Origin: Anastrepha obliqua
Lineage: Eukaryota > Arthropoda > Insecta > Diptera > Tephritidae
NCBI RefSeq assembly: GCF_027943255.1
Contig: NC_072895.1
Coordinates: forward strand, 36,802,001-36,866,000
Direction: 5' to 3'
Length of the DNA: 64,000 nucleotides
Both the position numbers and the translations under genes were made by a program. Each line of letters starts with the position of its first letter. The stretch's first letter is position 1. Of the stretch, positions 33,560-45,611 are shown in pieces. The notes under the pieces are model-generated. The model was not told where the DNA came from and searched no databases. It saw only the letters and a program-made list of their open reading frames with translations.

Positions 33560-34855
33560 TCGATTCATAAATACGAATATTTCAAATATTTCGAATATCA
33601 TACAAACCATCCCCGGCATGTCTGCAATAACAAACCAAAAGGACAAACAAATTTAGGGGATTCCATTCGATTAAAACCACAACTGTAGTACGGCTGCATA
33701 TGAATAAATTAGGTATTTGTATACGCGTATGTATGTACCGGTATCTTCGTATCCAATAGGAGATGAAGAGGGTATACATGTCCATATGTACATATGTATG
33801 TAGATAAATGAAGTGCGTTATATCTAAATAAAGTAATGCCGGGAGCCACTTTTAAGGTGCTGGCCCAGTGCAGGCTGGCTTTGCTTGCTGTATTTGCTTT
33901 GTTTGACTTTGAAAACTTGTGTGGTCAAATGGGCGCTCTGGACACTTTCATAACCATCAGATGATTCGTAAAAGGAAAATTGAAACGGTGATGTTAGCCA
34001 TATTCAATAATAAAACATTTTTGAATCATGATGTTAATTAAAAGCTGTGAAAACATATCGCGAATTTTTCTTTTAATAGTAAAAAGGCACAAAATAAGAC
34101 GCCAATCACAGTGCTTTTGTAAAAACCAAGCATTTCTTTGGGGTTTTCCAGTGTCGCTGGTCTGTATTTTGAAGAGTTTCAATCCTTTGCTGTTTTCGCA
34201 TTACCACTCGCCTTCCTGCGAAAATTCGTACTCTTAAATAATTTCGCAAGCTGCGCTCCGGCCGAGTTCTTTATTGTAACTCCAACTACAGGAGGCACTT
34301 AAAATGTTGCGTGTTTACTGCTCTGAGCTACCAGCAGTAACGAGACGTCTTTATCTTCGGCTTTGGCTTAGCTTCCACTCTGTTGGCAACATAAAATTCA
34401 CAAATGAAGCTAAACCGAAACAAATTAAATGAAAGTCAGGGGTGTTCAATTCCTAATGTCAGAAACGCTGCAAATAGAAAATTGAGCTATTTGAAACCTC
34501 GCCGTACTTCAAACGCTTCATGCAATGGTGCCATTTGGTCTAATTTCATATATTTCAGTACTGTTCTATTCTCTTTTGACAAATAGCGAAGCCAAGCAAA
34601 TAAAGCTAACGTGCATTGGGCCTGCACCTTTAGGATTATCGTACTCGATGTTATTCAGAGTACAAATATTCATGCATGCACACCCACATATACAAATGTA
34701 CACACACTTATGTGACCATGTGTTTATGCCCTCAGAAGTCATTGTATTTTGTACAATCATAAACAAACCGTTTCGAAAGAACAATGACCTCATACGTATT
34801 TACAAGTACATCGATATGTACATATGTATGTATGTGAAAAGCAAATTGTTATACA
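33560..34855. other. Gene-free stretch
   Basis: No gene supported. Small ATGT tracts at 33725-33800 and 34815-34835. Confidence 0.4.
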
Positions 34856-34989
34856 TATACAGTTGCGGACAAAACTCTCCGTACGACCCCTTTTTTCTTA
34901 ATTTCTCCCGATCTAAAGCATTTAAAAGAAATGTAATGATGCAATTTTGTTTTAAGTCTAATTATATAACAAATTAAAAAAAAAAAATG

Positions 34990-35972
34990 TTGCCATTCCT
35001 CCAGCAACTTCTCTTTGAGGATTGGAGCACTAGTAATAGAGTGCTCCAAAATGTCCCAAACATGCTCAATAATGTTTAAGTCCGGGCTTTGTGGAGGTGA
35101 ATATAGTTACCGTAGAGCATAATACAGCAGCCAGTCCTTGACGATTTGCGCAGTATGCATCGGGCCATTATCTTGCTGGAAGATCTAGCTCGAGCCTGGG
35201 CCTAGTTTGTCCACGGATGGCATCAGCTTTTGTTCCAAAATGGTCTTGTATTGGAAGCGATCCATATTTCCTTCAATGAAAACGAGGTTTCCAACTCCTG
35301 TGGCTGCAACTGCTTTCCAAATCATGACACTGCCACCACCATGCTTTACAGTCGGATCAGATTCTTAGGATCCATGGCAGTGTTTGGTTTTCTCCAAACT
35401 TGGGCTTTGCCGTCTTATTGAAAAATTTTGTATTTGGACTCATCAGTGAATAGTAGTTTCCAAAATTCTATTCCCTTATTAAAGTGCTTTTGTGCAAACT
35501 CCATATGAAGCTTTCGGTTTTTCTCGCTTATAAGGGGCTTCTTGCGAGGAGTTCTGCAGTTGTAACCTTCATTATTAAGGGTCCTGCTTATTGTACGTGG
35601 GTGGACAACAAGTTGGTACCTCTCGGCTACCTCCTGGGCCAAATCAGTAGCTTGTATTTTCGGATTTTGATTCACTGCTATGCGAATAAAGGATACATTT
35701 CCCCGGTTGAGCTTCCTGGGCCGGCCACTACGCGGCTTACTCTCCAGAGAATTGGATGTTTCAAAGTTTTTACAAATAGTTTGTACCGTAGACTTGCTTA
35801 AATGCAATAAATCAGCTATTTTACCAAAGTATTTCTTATTACTTCTGTACTCAACAACTAATTTTCTCAAATCAGTAGAGATTTCTTTGTGGGGCGACAT
35901 TATTCCGATCGTACACTTTTTCAAAAGACCAAATGCCATAAATTTTAAGAAGAATGCAAAGTAGAACCACAA
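34990..35972 (-). pseudogene. Tc1-like (DD34E) transposase, nearly complete but frameshifted
   Basis: The frame 35972-35415 encodes the N-terminal two-thirds: a helix-turn-helix DNA-binding region (MSPHKEISTDLRKLVVEY; LLHLSKSTVQTICKNF), a GRPRKL linker and the first catalytic Asp in LLFTDESKYKIF. Later blocks in other frames give the glycine-rich block (VKHGGGSVMIWK-like), QQDNGPMHTAQIVKDW (second Asp) and SPDLNIIEHVWD (third acidic residue), then ILKEKLLEEWQ. Stops and shifts near 35400, 35250 and 35050 kill it. Copy 1 at 657-1049 is a close relative. Confidence 0.85.
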
Positions 35973-36119
35973 AATAAAACAAACGGTACTTTACAGTTAA
36001 GTTTTCGCAGAAAAGAAGATCAAAATAAATGTATTAATATAACGTATGTACCCTTTTGTCAGTGAATAACTTTTAAAGTAAATACTGAAAATATTTTTTT
36101 TTTTACATTTGTTATAATA

Positions 36120-37399
36120 GGTCTATCGATAAGTTCGTGCGGTTTTACAACAGATGGCGTAACTTGATTATTATTCCATCGATCCACATTTCCAAACATT
36201 CATTGGAGAGCTACTGTCGTAAGGCACAAACGTCAGTATAAGTTTTTTATTTGAAGCGTAAACAACAATATTTTTACCACACTTGAAAATGTCGAATTTC
36301 GTGCCAAATAATGTGTTTTTGCGGGGAATTCTTCTTCATTATTTTAATATGAAGAAAAAAGCAGCCGAAAGTCATCGTATCTTGGTGGAAGTTTATGGTG
36401 AGCATGCTCTAGCTGAGCGAACGTGCCAGAAGTGGTTTGCACGCTTTAAAAGTGGTGATTTTGGCTTGGAAGACGAAGAACGGGAGGGTGCGCCGCCAAA
36501 GTTCATGGATACCGAATTGGAGGAATTGCTCGATCAAGATCCGGCTCAAACGCAAGAAGAGGTTGCAAAAACTTTGGGAGTTGATCAATCAACCATTTCC
36601 AAACGTTTAAAAGCCATGGGAATGATCCGAAAGGTAGGCCATTGGGTGCCGTATGAATTGAAGCCAAGAGACGTTGAACGCCGTTTTATGGCATGCGAAC
36701 AACTGCTTCAACGGCACAAAAGAAAGGGTTTTTTGCATCGAATTGTGACTGGCGATGAAAAGTGGGTCCATTACGACAATCCAAAACGTCGGGCAACGTA
36801 TGGATACCCTGGCCATGCTTCAACATCGACGTCGGCGCAGAATATTCATGGCCTGAAGGTTATGCTGTGTATCTGGTGGGACCAGCTGGGTGTTGTGTAT
36901 TATGAGCTACTGAAACCGAATGAAACGATTACGGGGGATGTCTACCGACGACAATTGATGCGTTTGAGCCGAGCACTGCGAGAAAAACGGCCGCAATACG
37001 CCGATAGACACGACAAAGTTATTTTGCAACATGACAATGCTCGGCCACATGTTGCACAAGTGGTCAAAACATACTTAGAAACGCTCAAATGGGATGTCCT
37101 ACCCCACCCGCTGTATAGTCCAGACCTTGCGCCATCCGATTACTATCTCTTCCGATCGATGCAACATGGCCTGGCTGACCAGCACTTCCGTAATTACGAT
37201 GAAGTCAAAAAATGGATCGATTCGTGGATTGCGGCAAAACCGACCGAATTTTTCACAAAGGGAATCCGTGAATTGCCAGAAAGATGGGAAAAAGTAGTAG
37301 TAAGCGATGGACAATACTTTGAATATTAAATTTGTAACCATTCTACGTCAATAAAGTTTCAAATTTCGAAAAAAAACCGCACGAACTTATTCATAGTCA
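36120..37399 (+). mobile_element. Complete mariner element, 1280 bp
   Basis: Length fits a full mariner. The inverted ends share ATAAGTTCGTGCGGTTTT, with a few mismatches in the outermost ten bases, and TA is present at both junctions (36118-36119 and 37400-37401). It interrupts the right inverted repeat of the Tc1 element. The encoded transposase is uninterrupted. Confidence 0.9.
36283..37329 (+). CDS. Mariner transposase, intact 348-residue DD34D frame
   Basis: This is a cut-and-paste transposase acting in the nucleus on its own terminal repeats. The N-terminal two-part helix-turn-helix region (MKKKAAESHRILVEVYGEHA; VDQSTISKRLKAMGM) leads to the linker WVPYELKPRD. Catalytic residues are seen in IVTGDEKWVHYDN (first Asp), ILQHDNARPH (second Asp) and YSPDLAPSDYYLF (third Asp, 34 residues between). 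The third motif keeps the YSPDLAPSDY consensus. ATG at 36283 is used; the ATG at 36289 (MSNFVPN) is equally likely. Length matches the family (about 345-350). No stop or shift is present, so this copy may still be active if transcribed; that is inference. Its close relative at 9660-10108 is dead. Confidence 0.9.
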   Translation: MKMSNFVPNNVFLRGILLHYFNMKKKAAESHRILVEVYGEHALAERTCQKWFARFKSGDFGLEDEEREGAPPKFMDTELEELLDQDPAQTQEEVAKTLGVDQSTISKRLKAMGMIRKVGHWVPYELKPRDVERRFMACEQLLQRHKRKGFLHRIVTGDEKWVHYDNPKRRATYGYPGHASTSTSAQNIHGLKVMLCIWWDQLGVVYYELLKPNETITGDVYRRQLMRLSRALREKRPQYADRHDKVILQHDNARPHVAQVVKTYLETLKWDVLPHPLYSPDLAPSDYYLFRSMQHGLADQHFRNYDEVKKWIDSWIAAKPTEFFTKGIRELPERWEKVVVSDGQYFEY

Positions 37400-37501
37400 T
37401 AGACTTAAAACAAAATTGCATCATTACATTTCTTTTAAATGCTTTAGATCGGGAGAAATTAAGAAAAAAGGGGTCGTACGGAGAGTTTTGTTCACAACTG
37501 T

Positions 37502-37800
37502 ACATATTTATTTATATATATGGATCTAATTTTTTAAATCTATTAAAGGTGGTGTTGGTAAATCAGCTGTTTTGTTTCTTTTGCCGTGTCCCTGTCGCTG
37601 TCAGCTCAGAATGAAACAAGGTGAATTCATTATTTGTTTTCTAGTTTTCCAATACTTTGCTTTGACAATCAAACGTACAAAGCATTGTTGTTGGTTTAGT
37701 GCCACGTCGTTTAATGAATGCGCCTTGATATTTTCATGTCCTAAATGTCCAAATGATTTGCTATAAAAAAATTTAGTAAGAAGTTTTCCTAACTGTTCTA
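37502..37800. other. Unassigned spacer
   Basis: No gene supported between the Tc1 element and the LINE tail. Confidence 0.4.
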
Positions 37801-37801
37801 A

Positions 37802-38545
37802 TGCTAGGTTAGGCTAGGTTATTATGGTAGTTGGTCCGCTCGACCAACTCACTTAGAACTTACAGGTCGGTTATGATACTCCAGTGCGACACGGGAACCT
37901 TATTTATTCATTTCCATGAAACCATTTTGTTCAATCCCCACGCCAGGCAGTTCTCTAAGAAAAATGAAAAAGTGTTTACCTAGGCAGTGCACCAACCTAA
38001 ATCCCATCAATATTCTCCAACAGCCCTGGCTAGCTGTAGATATCTGCCTGTTGGGGTCTCATAATGGTATCAAAACGGCGATTCAGTGCTACTTAAGGAG
38101 TGCCAGACTGGCACTTTAACCATTTCACCTACCTAGCTACCTTCCCCTGGCAACCTGCTCTAATTTTAGCTAAGGCTGGACAATTGCAAGGGAAGTGCTC
38201 AACTATTTCTTCCTCCTCCTCATATCTACAACTTTTTCAATATTCATGGGAGAAAATTCCTAGTCTCCAGGAATGCCTGCCAAATAGCCAATGGCCGGTT
38301 ATACAAACGACGATCTTCGAGATATCCTCTCTTGAAAGGATAAGCAATTCCTTTGTCTTTTTCTAAATTATTTGCTGCCACTCTCTCCATGCCCTATTGG
38401 CCTCTTGGATAATTGTGTTTTTTATTATTAGTTTACTCGTGGCCATAGGCCACAGGCGAAGAGTAGTACCATTCCCAGCTAGCTCATCAGCTTTACAATT
38501 TCCCTCAATATCTCTGTGCCCCGGAACCCAAAATGCTGAGTGTTA
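37802..38545 (-). mobile_element. LINE (I/Jockey group), RNase H to 3' end
   Basis: Same family as 10109-15104 in the opposite direction. On the minus strand it begins with the RNase H motif WVPGHRDIEGNCKADELAG near 38535-38470. It then reads ATSKLIIKNTIIQEANRAW-like text and a broken zinc-knuckle region, and ends with a TAGGTTAGG-type tail (minus: CCTAACCTAGC) at 37802. Several frameshifts. Confidence 0.75.
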
Positions 38546-38974
38546 AAAGTTTGTGAAATGTAATTTTTCATTATTCTTCATTATGGTCTCAGTTTGTTCG
38601 CGGATTGTTCGGTGAAAAGTTTGTTGGAGTGGAGATATCAAAAGTGTAATTAGACTATTTTTAGAAATAAAATAACGGAGATAATAATATTTGTTGGAGG
38701 AGTCTTTCGTGAGCAGCTGTCCATAAGTTATATGCAGGTTTTAGGATCGCTGTAGTGACTTTTGAACGGAGGGAGCTGCTTTTGAAGAAGTAATCGATTC
38801 GTCTCTTTACAGGTAAAGGGCGATCAATTTTGAGGTATCGGATTTTAAATTGAAATAAAACAGCGAAAATTCTAATTGATTGGGCGAATAGTGAATAACT
38901 TTAGTAATGTTGACTTTCAATGCTCCAATCGAAGTTGGTTTATCCGTGAAGAATTTAGACTCTACATATCTTTA
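38546..38974. other. Unassigned spacer
   Basis: Nothing recognised. Confidence 0.35.
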
Positions 38975-39609
38975 CAAATAAAAGTCCAAAGGTGTGATAT
39001 CACACGATCTTGGTAATCAATCCACTGGTCTGAGACGAGAGATAAATTGCTCACCGAAACGACGCCGCAGTAAATCCATTGCTTCACGGGCTGTACGGCA
39101 AGTAGCGCCGTTAGCCGTCTTGTTGGAACCAAATGTTGTGGAGATTACGACCTTCAATTTTCTGCATCACAAAGTCGTTCATCATGACACGATAGTGTTC
39201 GCGATTCACTGTTACATTGTCGCCAGTCTCGTCTTTGAAGAAATATGGGCCGATGAATTCTCCAGCCCGCACAAAACGGTTGTTTTCAATGGATGTAACA
39301 GCTGTTCTTGAATGGCTTCCGGTTGCTCTTCAGCCCAAATTCGGCAATTTCGATTATTGACGTAGCCATTAAGCCAAAAATGGGCCTCATCACTGAACTC
39401 AGTTGGCCTGAGCGCGCAATGAACACTTCTCACAGAACGTCGATATTCGTAATACAATTGTACGATTTGTAAACGTTGTTGCCGCGTAAGTCTTTCCATG
39501 AAGAAATGTCAATGAATACTGAAAAAAATTATGTTTTTGGTTGACAGTAGTAATTCGTGATTTGTCAAAAAACCCTATTGGAGGAAGTACCTCCAATCTG
39601 ATCACCCTT
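38975..39609 (-). mobile_element. Mariner-type element (MERLTRQQRLQ family), truncated and deleted
   Basis: The right end AAGGGTGATCAGATTGGAGG (minus reading) lies next to TA at 39610. The N-terminus MERLTRQQRLQIVQLYYEY starts at 39499. After CALRP there is a deletion to FSDEAHFWLNGYVNNRNCRI, which holds the first catalytic Asp. Further on, in shifted frames, come FQQDG (second Asp, followed by a stop) and LPRSCDITPLD (third). The left end has no inverted repeat, so that side is truncated. Related to the element at 4345-4885. Confidence 0.8.
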
Positions 39610-39621
39610 TATAATGCTCTT

Positions 39622-39720
39622 TCAGGAAATAAACAATTATTCCGATAGCCAAGCGGTAATCAAAGCCGTAGGCTCACTGATGATAAGCTTGAAATTAGTG
39701 GGGAATGTCCGACTTTGCAT
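39622..39720 (+). pseudogene. LINE RNase H fragment
   Basis: Reads EINNYSDSQAVIKAVGS, the SDSQAAI-type helix containing the second catalytic Asp of LINE RNase H. The frame breaks soon after. Too short to assign to a family. Confidence 0.5.
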
Positions 39721-39904
39721 CTGAATACTGCTTAAACAGGCTAGCACGAGCTACGCGAAGAGCCCGTGAAGTGATTCTCAGCTCTTGAACAGATGAACCT
39801 TGAACCAGCTCAGCGAAAGCTGTGGGAGTCCTTCCAACCACGTGTGGATCGGAGGCGCTCGAGTGAGCTTTTTAAACTAATCCAGGCGCATCTCTTAACG
39901 GTGG

Positions 39905-40700
39905 TGGGTGTTTTGGTAATAGTAGTGGTAATGGTTGTATGGATTAACCTGATCTATTGTGCGCCCCAAAGTGCTTGATTTTAATTATTTAATATTGCGA
40001 GGAATCGAACCAGCTGCTTAGCGGGGAGCATTTGTTAGTCTTCATCTTCTAATAGGTACGAGCCCAGGATTCTGTGTCTCCTGTGGCCTAATGCGTTACA
40101 ATTTGTGATTAAGTGTTCCATGGACTCCTCTTCATCACAATAGAACCTGCTTAAACTAGTGATAGAAAGTCATATTGTATTGAAATGTTTATTGCAGCCA
40201 AAGTGGGCTGTAAGTGCTCTACAAAGTAATCTGAGACCCTTTTTATTTAGGATTAGAGCAGATCTTGCTCTGTTGGTATTAAAGTTCAGGAACTTTTTTG
40301 GGAGATTTAAGCCTTTTGCGTCATTCTAATATTCCTTGGTTTTCATTTCGATCCATTTTTTGGTTCCCTGTTTTAGGATGTTTTTGTTATCATCGTCATC
40401 ATCATAGCATCACAGGTCGGGGTGAACCATTGTTTCCGTTACAATTCGTCCCCACGTCACTCGGTCATCAGCTTTTCGTTTGATATCAGATATGCCCACA
40501 GCTCCAAAGTCGCCTTCGATGTCATCTCTCCATCGTTTTCTCGGCCAGCCTCTTCTTCTGTCGCCATGTGGATTTGTTTCGAAGATCTCTTTTAGAGTTC
40601 TATCGTTGCTCTGGTTGTTTTTGTTAAAGCCGACAAATGGGGTTGGTCCAATAAATGGTGTTTTAATCGCACCCTGTCCAATGGACATACATACGATGCG
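39905..40700 (-). mobile_element. LINE C-terminal fragment, split by an RTE piece
   Basis: Minus strand carries TPFIGPTPFVGFNKNN, then (after the insert) KGLRLLCRALTAHFGCNKHF and a zinc-knuckle-like block with ESMEHLITNCNALGHRR. The same family and order occur at 61425-61890. Broken by stops; only the C-terminus and 3' UTR remain. Confidence 0.75.
40390..40615 (-). mobile_element. RTE-type LINE 3' fragment with 11 bp target duplication
   Basis: TGTTTTTGTTA flanks the insert at 40379-40389 and 40616-40626. The minus strand reads HGDRRRGWPRKRWRDDIEGD and then RKADDRVTWGRIVTETMVHP to a stop, typical of RTE C-termini. The tail is (ATG)n (plus strand ATCATCGTCATCATC). Heavily 5'-truncated. Confidence 0.85.
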
Positions 40701-40719
40701 GCTCAAAATACATGTTTCG

Positions 40720-43363
40720 AGTTATGTTTGTAGAAGATATATGGAAAATAAAGATGCGGAATCACCTCAGTATCTACGCCTCAGCAACACAGCCATCTTG
40801 GCGCTCATTTTTTAACTACGCCGCCGTTTTACCTACCTCTTCTTCATTTTATTTACTGCTGGCGGTCGTTTGGGACTGACCATTAAGGGATGGTTTTTCA
40901 ATGCAAAATAATTTTTAATTTTTTCCAACTTAGTTTTGCTCTGACCATAAGTAAATTGCTTCATTTTTGTCTTTCATATTCTTAATATTATTTATCCAAA
41001 CTCAATATGAAATAGCCAACATGAAGCTCTGAACAAAAAACGTACCAAAACTTAGCAATTAATTTAATTAATCTTAAGATTAGTTGTTGAAATCTGATTC
41101 GATAATTTCGCATATTTGAACCTCCTTTTGCCTTTAATTTTCATCCAAAAAAAGGAGCATTTTTTACTCAGAATATTTTCACAAAGAGAGGCGTGGAACG
41201 ATGCCTTTCGGAAACAAAAATTTTGCTTATGTTTTTCAGCCTGGATGGGAACTTAACCGAAATCCGCTGAGAAGTCTGAAAAAAGAGCTACAAATTGTGC
41301 CAGCACTATCACGAGCAGAGTTCCTACAACATTTTTTCGGATAGAAAAACTCCATTAATATTATATAAAATTTACTACTAATGCTTGTTATATTTTGTTT
41401 TTGCATTTTTTATTTATTTTTTAATTCGATTTAAGCTATTTTAGTGGCCTTCAAATATTTAGTTTTCGTATTTATTTTGCGCGCTGAAGGCCGAATTAAG
41501 AGTATGTAAAACAACAAATTAAATGTTTGCTGTTATTTATTTGTCGACAGTTCGACCTTAATTAGAAGTCATCTTGAGGAACCTTTAAATGTGCCTTGAT
41601 CGAGTTCGTAAAATAAAAATTCGAAAACTAAATATTTTTTTATTTCTCTGCTTCTTAGAATTGTTACCTATTGTGAGCCACAAACAAAAGTTCAATGTCT
41701 GTTTTTTAATTTTTATGCTATAAAGTTTATTTATTAAAAAAGAGTTCCTTCTCAAACTGGCCAAATTTCGAACTCTTCTACTGAATTGAAATGGGAGTCG
41801 GCTATGCGGTCAAGGAGCTTGTAGCGAGGCTTCTGCTATACAAGTACATATATAATAAACAAACAAATGTATGTGTGCCAAAAAATTCCTATCAGCAACC
41901 AAGGTGAAAATTTGAGCGTAGAGCAAGAAAAATCAAATAAACCGTTATGAAATATGAGAAAACGCAACATAACATTTAACTTAGCGACTTTTGTGTTTTA
42001 TTGCAATTGATATTCTCCCATTCCGGCAGAATCCTAAGGGTAAGTAATACAATAACATTTTTACCACATGTGTTTGAATGCTATGGCTTTCTTTTTTTTG
42101 GTCGGTGAGTTAGGGCCCAAAATGCCTTCGCACTTACAGCGACCGTCGTCTACTGCTGAGTGCTGTGGTGTGAATACTCTGGTTTATTCCTACATACACA
42201 CATGCGTGCGTCTGTGCGTTTATTCGCTACTGCAGACTTCGATTCAAACTAAAGGAATTCCGTGCTAGAGGGTTTCAATTTTCAAAACATATCCACATTA
42301 AAAAATGGGGGTACACGCATATATTCATATACCACATTTCTCTGTGATATTCTTCCCTAACCTCTATTCGGATACTGGTGCGACGATACAGCCGGGCAAT
42401 AAACTTGTGATCAATTTTACAGTGAAAGGAACTCGTAGTTTTGGTTCATATCGAGGAGGGGAAACGCCAATATGCTGTTCGCACCAATGGTACGCATAGC
42501 GAGAAATCGTTGCACGCTAGAGGGAAGCTGCGAATGCGACAAAACGACATTGTACCGGATACGGAAGATGGTACGCTTTCCTTCCATTTCTTCTAATGCT
42601 AAAGGGGGAGTATCGGGTATCAGCCGAGAGCGCGTGTTGCCTTTTTAACTCACCGCAAGAGCGAGTAAATCATACACATGTGCATACAGGTATACTTATA
42701 CTATATGTTCACATGTACTACTCATATATATAGTTACCCTGTAGGGAAAAATTCTAGCAGTGACTTAGAATTCTAGCAGTTTACTTTTCAGCTCAACATT
42801 CGAGCTCTATCTTTTTTCCATGTTAGCAAGAGGTATTTTGCCGATGCCCCCCGAAATGTTAGTTGTCCAGCTATGCGTCAGCAAAATACCAGTTCATACT
42901 AGCTAGAAAAATGATAGGCCATGTTTCTAAAATGACCACTTTAAGCCAGTTAAAATGTAAGAAAAACATAACTGCATCAAAACCAACGCAATAAAATATT
43001 CTACTTCATATTAAAAGTGTATACAGAATATGTTTTTTCTTGAAATTAAATGAAATTTTTTTCATGTAGATTAATTGGTTACACAAGCAAAAATTTGTTG
43101 AAACTTGTACAATAAATAATCCTAAAAAAACTTAAAACAAATTCTTTACGAAAAACTAGTAAAGAAAAAAATTTAAGGTATTCACTTTAGGATCATAAAT
43201 AAAATTAACGCAAGCCACTATAAATGAGCCGTTTCCTTGAAAATTGTGTAAGCGTATTTTATATGCAGATATTTAAAGTTGTTCGTTTAAATAATTTGAA
43301 AAATATGGATATATGTATGTTATTACACTAGTTTTATATTTCTTCAACATTAAATTGATTTAA
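40720..43363. other. Long gene-free stretch
   Basis: About 2.6 kb with no coding sequence I can support on either strand. A direct repeat of TTCTAGCAGT occurs at 42750-42781, and scattered short ATGT tracts are present. Frames at 42068 and 42305 show no domains. Confidence 0.45.
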
Positions 43364-43986
43364 TGGGTTGGGAAATAAGTTCATAACATTTTTATATTTT
43401 CTTCCATTTCACAACGATTTGTTTGCTTTTTGGCAAAGGGTATTCAAAATATTCATTCGATAGAACTCTTTCTGCTCTACAAAACTATCGTATGTTAATT
43501 GTATTTTTGAGTTATTTAATTTTTTATTAGTTTTGAGGAAATGAAATGCCCAGGAGGCAAAAATCAACATTTTCGACACCTGCTCTTCTTTGCTTTTTAT
43601 CGAGTTCAAAAAGCTGCCGAAGCAGCACGGGATATTTTCAACGCCCTCAAAGGTGTCATAGGCGAGTCTACAGCACGGAAATGCTTTGCAAAGTTCAAAA
43701 CTGGCTACCTTGACGTCGATGACCGGCAGCGGAAGGCCTTCTGAATTCGGTGAAGAACATCTCAAAAGCTCAGCAAATCTATCGTGAATTTGTGTAAAAA
43801 AAAAGAGGTTATCTGTAAAGTCGGTTTACTGACGATAGTTTAACGTGATAACGTCATAAGAAAATACTAATTGAATGGTTGCATTTTTCAAAAGAAAATT
43901 TTAATTTTATTTGTTTGATAGATATTTTGTATGGATATAGAGAATGAGTTAACATTAACATAACATAATATAACATAACATAACAT

Positions 43987-44251
43987 AACACAACACAACA
44001 CAACACAACACAACACAACACAACACAACACAACACAACACAACACAACACAACACAACACAACACAACACAACACAACACAACACAACACAACACAACA
44101 CAACACAACACAACACAACACAACACAACACAACACAACACAACACAACACAACACAACACAACACAACACAACACAACACAACACAACACAACACAACA
44201 CAACACAACACAACACAACACAACACAACACAACACAACACAACACAACAC
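43987..44251. repeat. (AACAC)n array, about 53 uniform copies
   Basis: A 265 bp uninterrupted pentanucleotide array with AACAT units on both borders (43960-43986 and 44252-44276). On the minus strand all frames are open simply because the repeat has no stop codon. Confidence 0.95.
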
Positions 44252-44280
44252 AACATAACATAACATAACATAACATATCA

Positions 44281-45240
44281 TAAAGCATTCACCAACAGCT
44301 TTCATTTGATACCCATATTGTACATACACGTCCGAAGGTTACCCGGGTCCACGTTTTGACCTATATCTCGAGACCCTATCTACCAATAGGTATTCAAACT
44401 ATACGGAAATCATCTTCAATACCTACTTCACAATGTGTGTAAGTTTTGTTTAATTCGGTTCAAAGACACGGCGGATCCACGTTTTGGCATATATTTCGAG
44501 ACCCTAGTCATCAATAGGTATGAAAATTACCCCGTATCTAAGCACTTATCAACAGCTTTCATTTGATATCCATATTGTACAAACACATTCTAGGGTCCAC
44601 GTTTTGGTCTCTATCTCGAGACCCTAGTCACGGAGCGGATGGAAATACTCTGAACTAAAGCATTCACCAACAGCTTTCATTTGATACCCATATTGTACAT
44701 ACACGTCCGAAGGTTACCCGGGTCCACGTTTTGACCTATATCTCGAGACCCTATCTACCAATAGGTATCCAAACTATACGGAAACCATCTTCAATACCTC
44801 CTTAACAATGTGTGTAAGTTTGGTTTAATTCGGTGCAAAGATACGGCGGGTCCACGTTTTGGTATATATTTCCAGACCCTAGTCATCAATAGGTATGAAA
44901 ATTACCCCGTATTAAAGCACTTATCAACAGCTTTCATTTGATACCCATATTGTATATACACAGCCAAAGGTTACCCGGGTCCACGTTTTGTTCTATATCT
45001 CGAGACACCAGTCACGGAGCGGCATGAAAAATACTCTGTACTAAAGCATTCACCAACAGCTTCAATTTGATATCCATATTGTACAAACACATTCTAGGGT
45101 CCACGTTTTGGTCTCTATCTCGAGACCCTAGTCACGGAGCGGCATGAAAAATACTCTGGACTAAAGCATTCACCAACAGCTTCCATTTGATACCCATATT
45201 GTATTCGAATGGTGAAAGAATTTTTAAAATCGGTCTAGTA
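44281..45240. repeat. Tandem satellite, ~120 bp unit
   Basis: Units start with CATTCACCAACAGCTTT or CACTTATCAACAGCTTTC and contain GGGTCCACGTTTTG and ATCTCGAGACCCTA. CATTCACCAACAGC recurs at 44286, 44661, 45047 and 45167, giving spacings of 375, 386 and 120 bases: a three-unit higher-order period plus single units. Non-coding. Confidence 0.9.
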
Positions 45241-45611
45241 GTTTTGAGCCTATTCATTACAAACAAACAAAGTTTTCCTCTTTATAATATTAGTATAGAT
45301 ATGGTAAATATTACCATACATTTTTTCCTTCATATATAATAAAAAAATTAATAATTATAACATTAAAACAACAGGTATTATTAACAAACTTGGTTTTATT
45401 TTAAATTCTTCACGTGAATCAAATTAATAATAATCAATAAGAAGGCATATGCAAATACAAATACGTGAATTTATATATGTACATATGCGCATATACATAC
45501 ATATATACGCTCACTTAAGTAGGAGAGAGCAAGATGTCGAACGTTGCCGTTCGTTTGCTTTGTTTGCTTTGTCGTTCGTTCCGCGCTTTCGCTTGCAGTT
45601 CATGCAATGCA

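Larger units (their letters stand above)
34860..37500 (-). mobile_element. Tc1-like transposon copy 2, carrying a nested mariner
   Basis: Left end CAGTTGCGGACAAAACTCTCC and inverted right end CAGTTGTGAACAAAACTCTCC, each next to TA. The inverted repeats extend well over 100 bases; the right arm is interrupted by the mariner at 36120-37399. Removing that insert leaves about 1.36 kb plus repeats, a normal Tc1 length. Confidence 0.9.

Noticed and set aside
42068..42499. Two short plus-strand frames
   Set aside because: No domain, splice or promoter support.
43854..44329. Three long overlapping minus-strand frames of repeated CCVVL
   Set aside because: They are a consequence of the (AACAC)n array, which has no stop codon in any minus frame.
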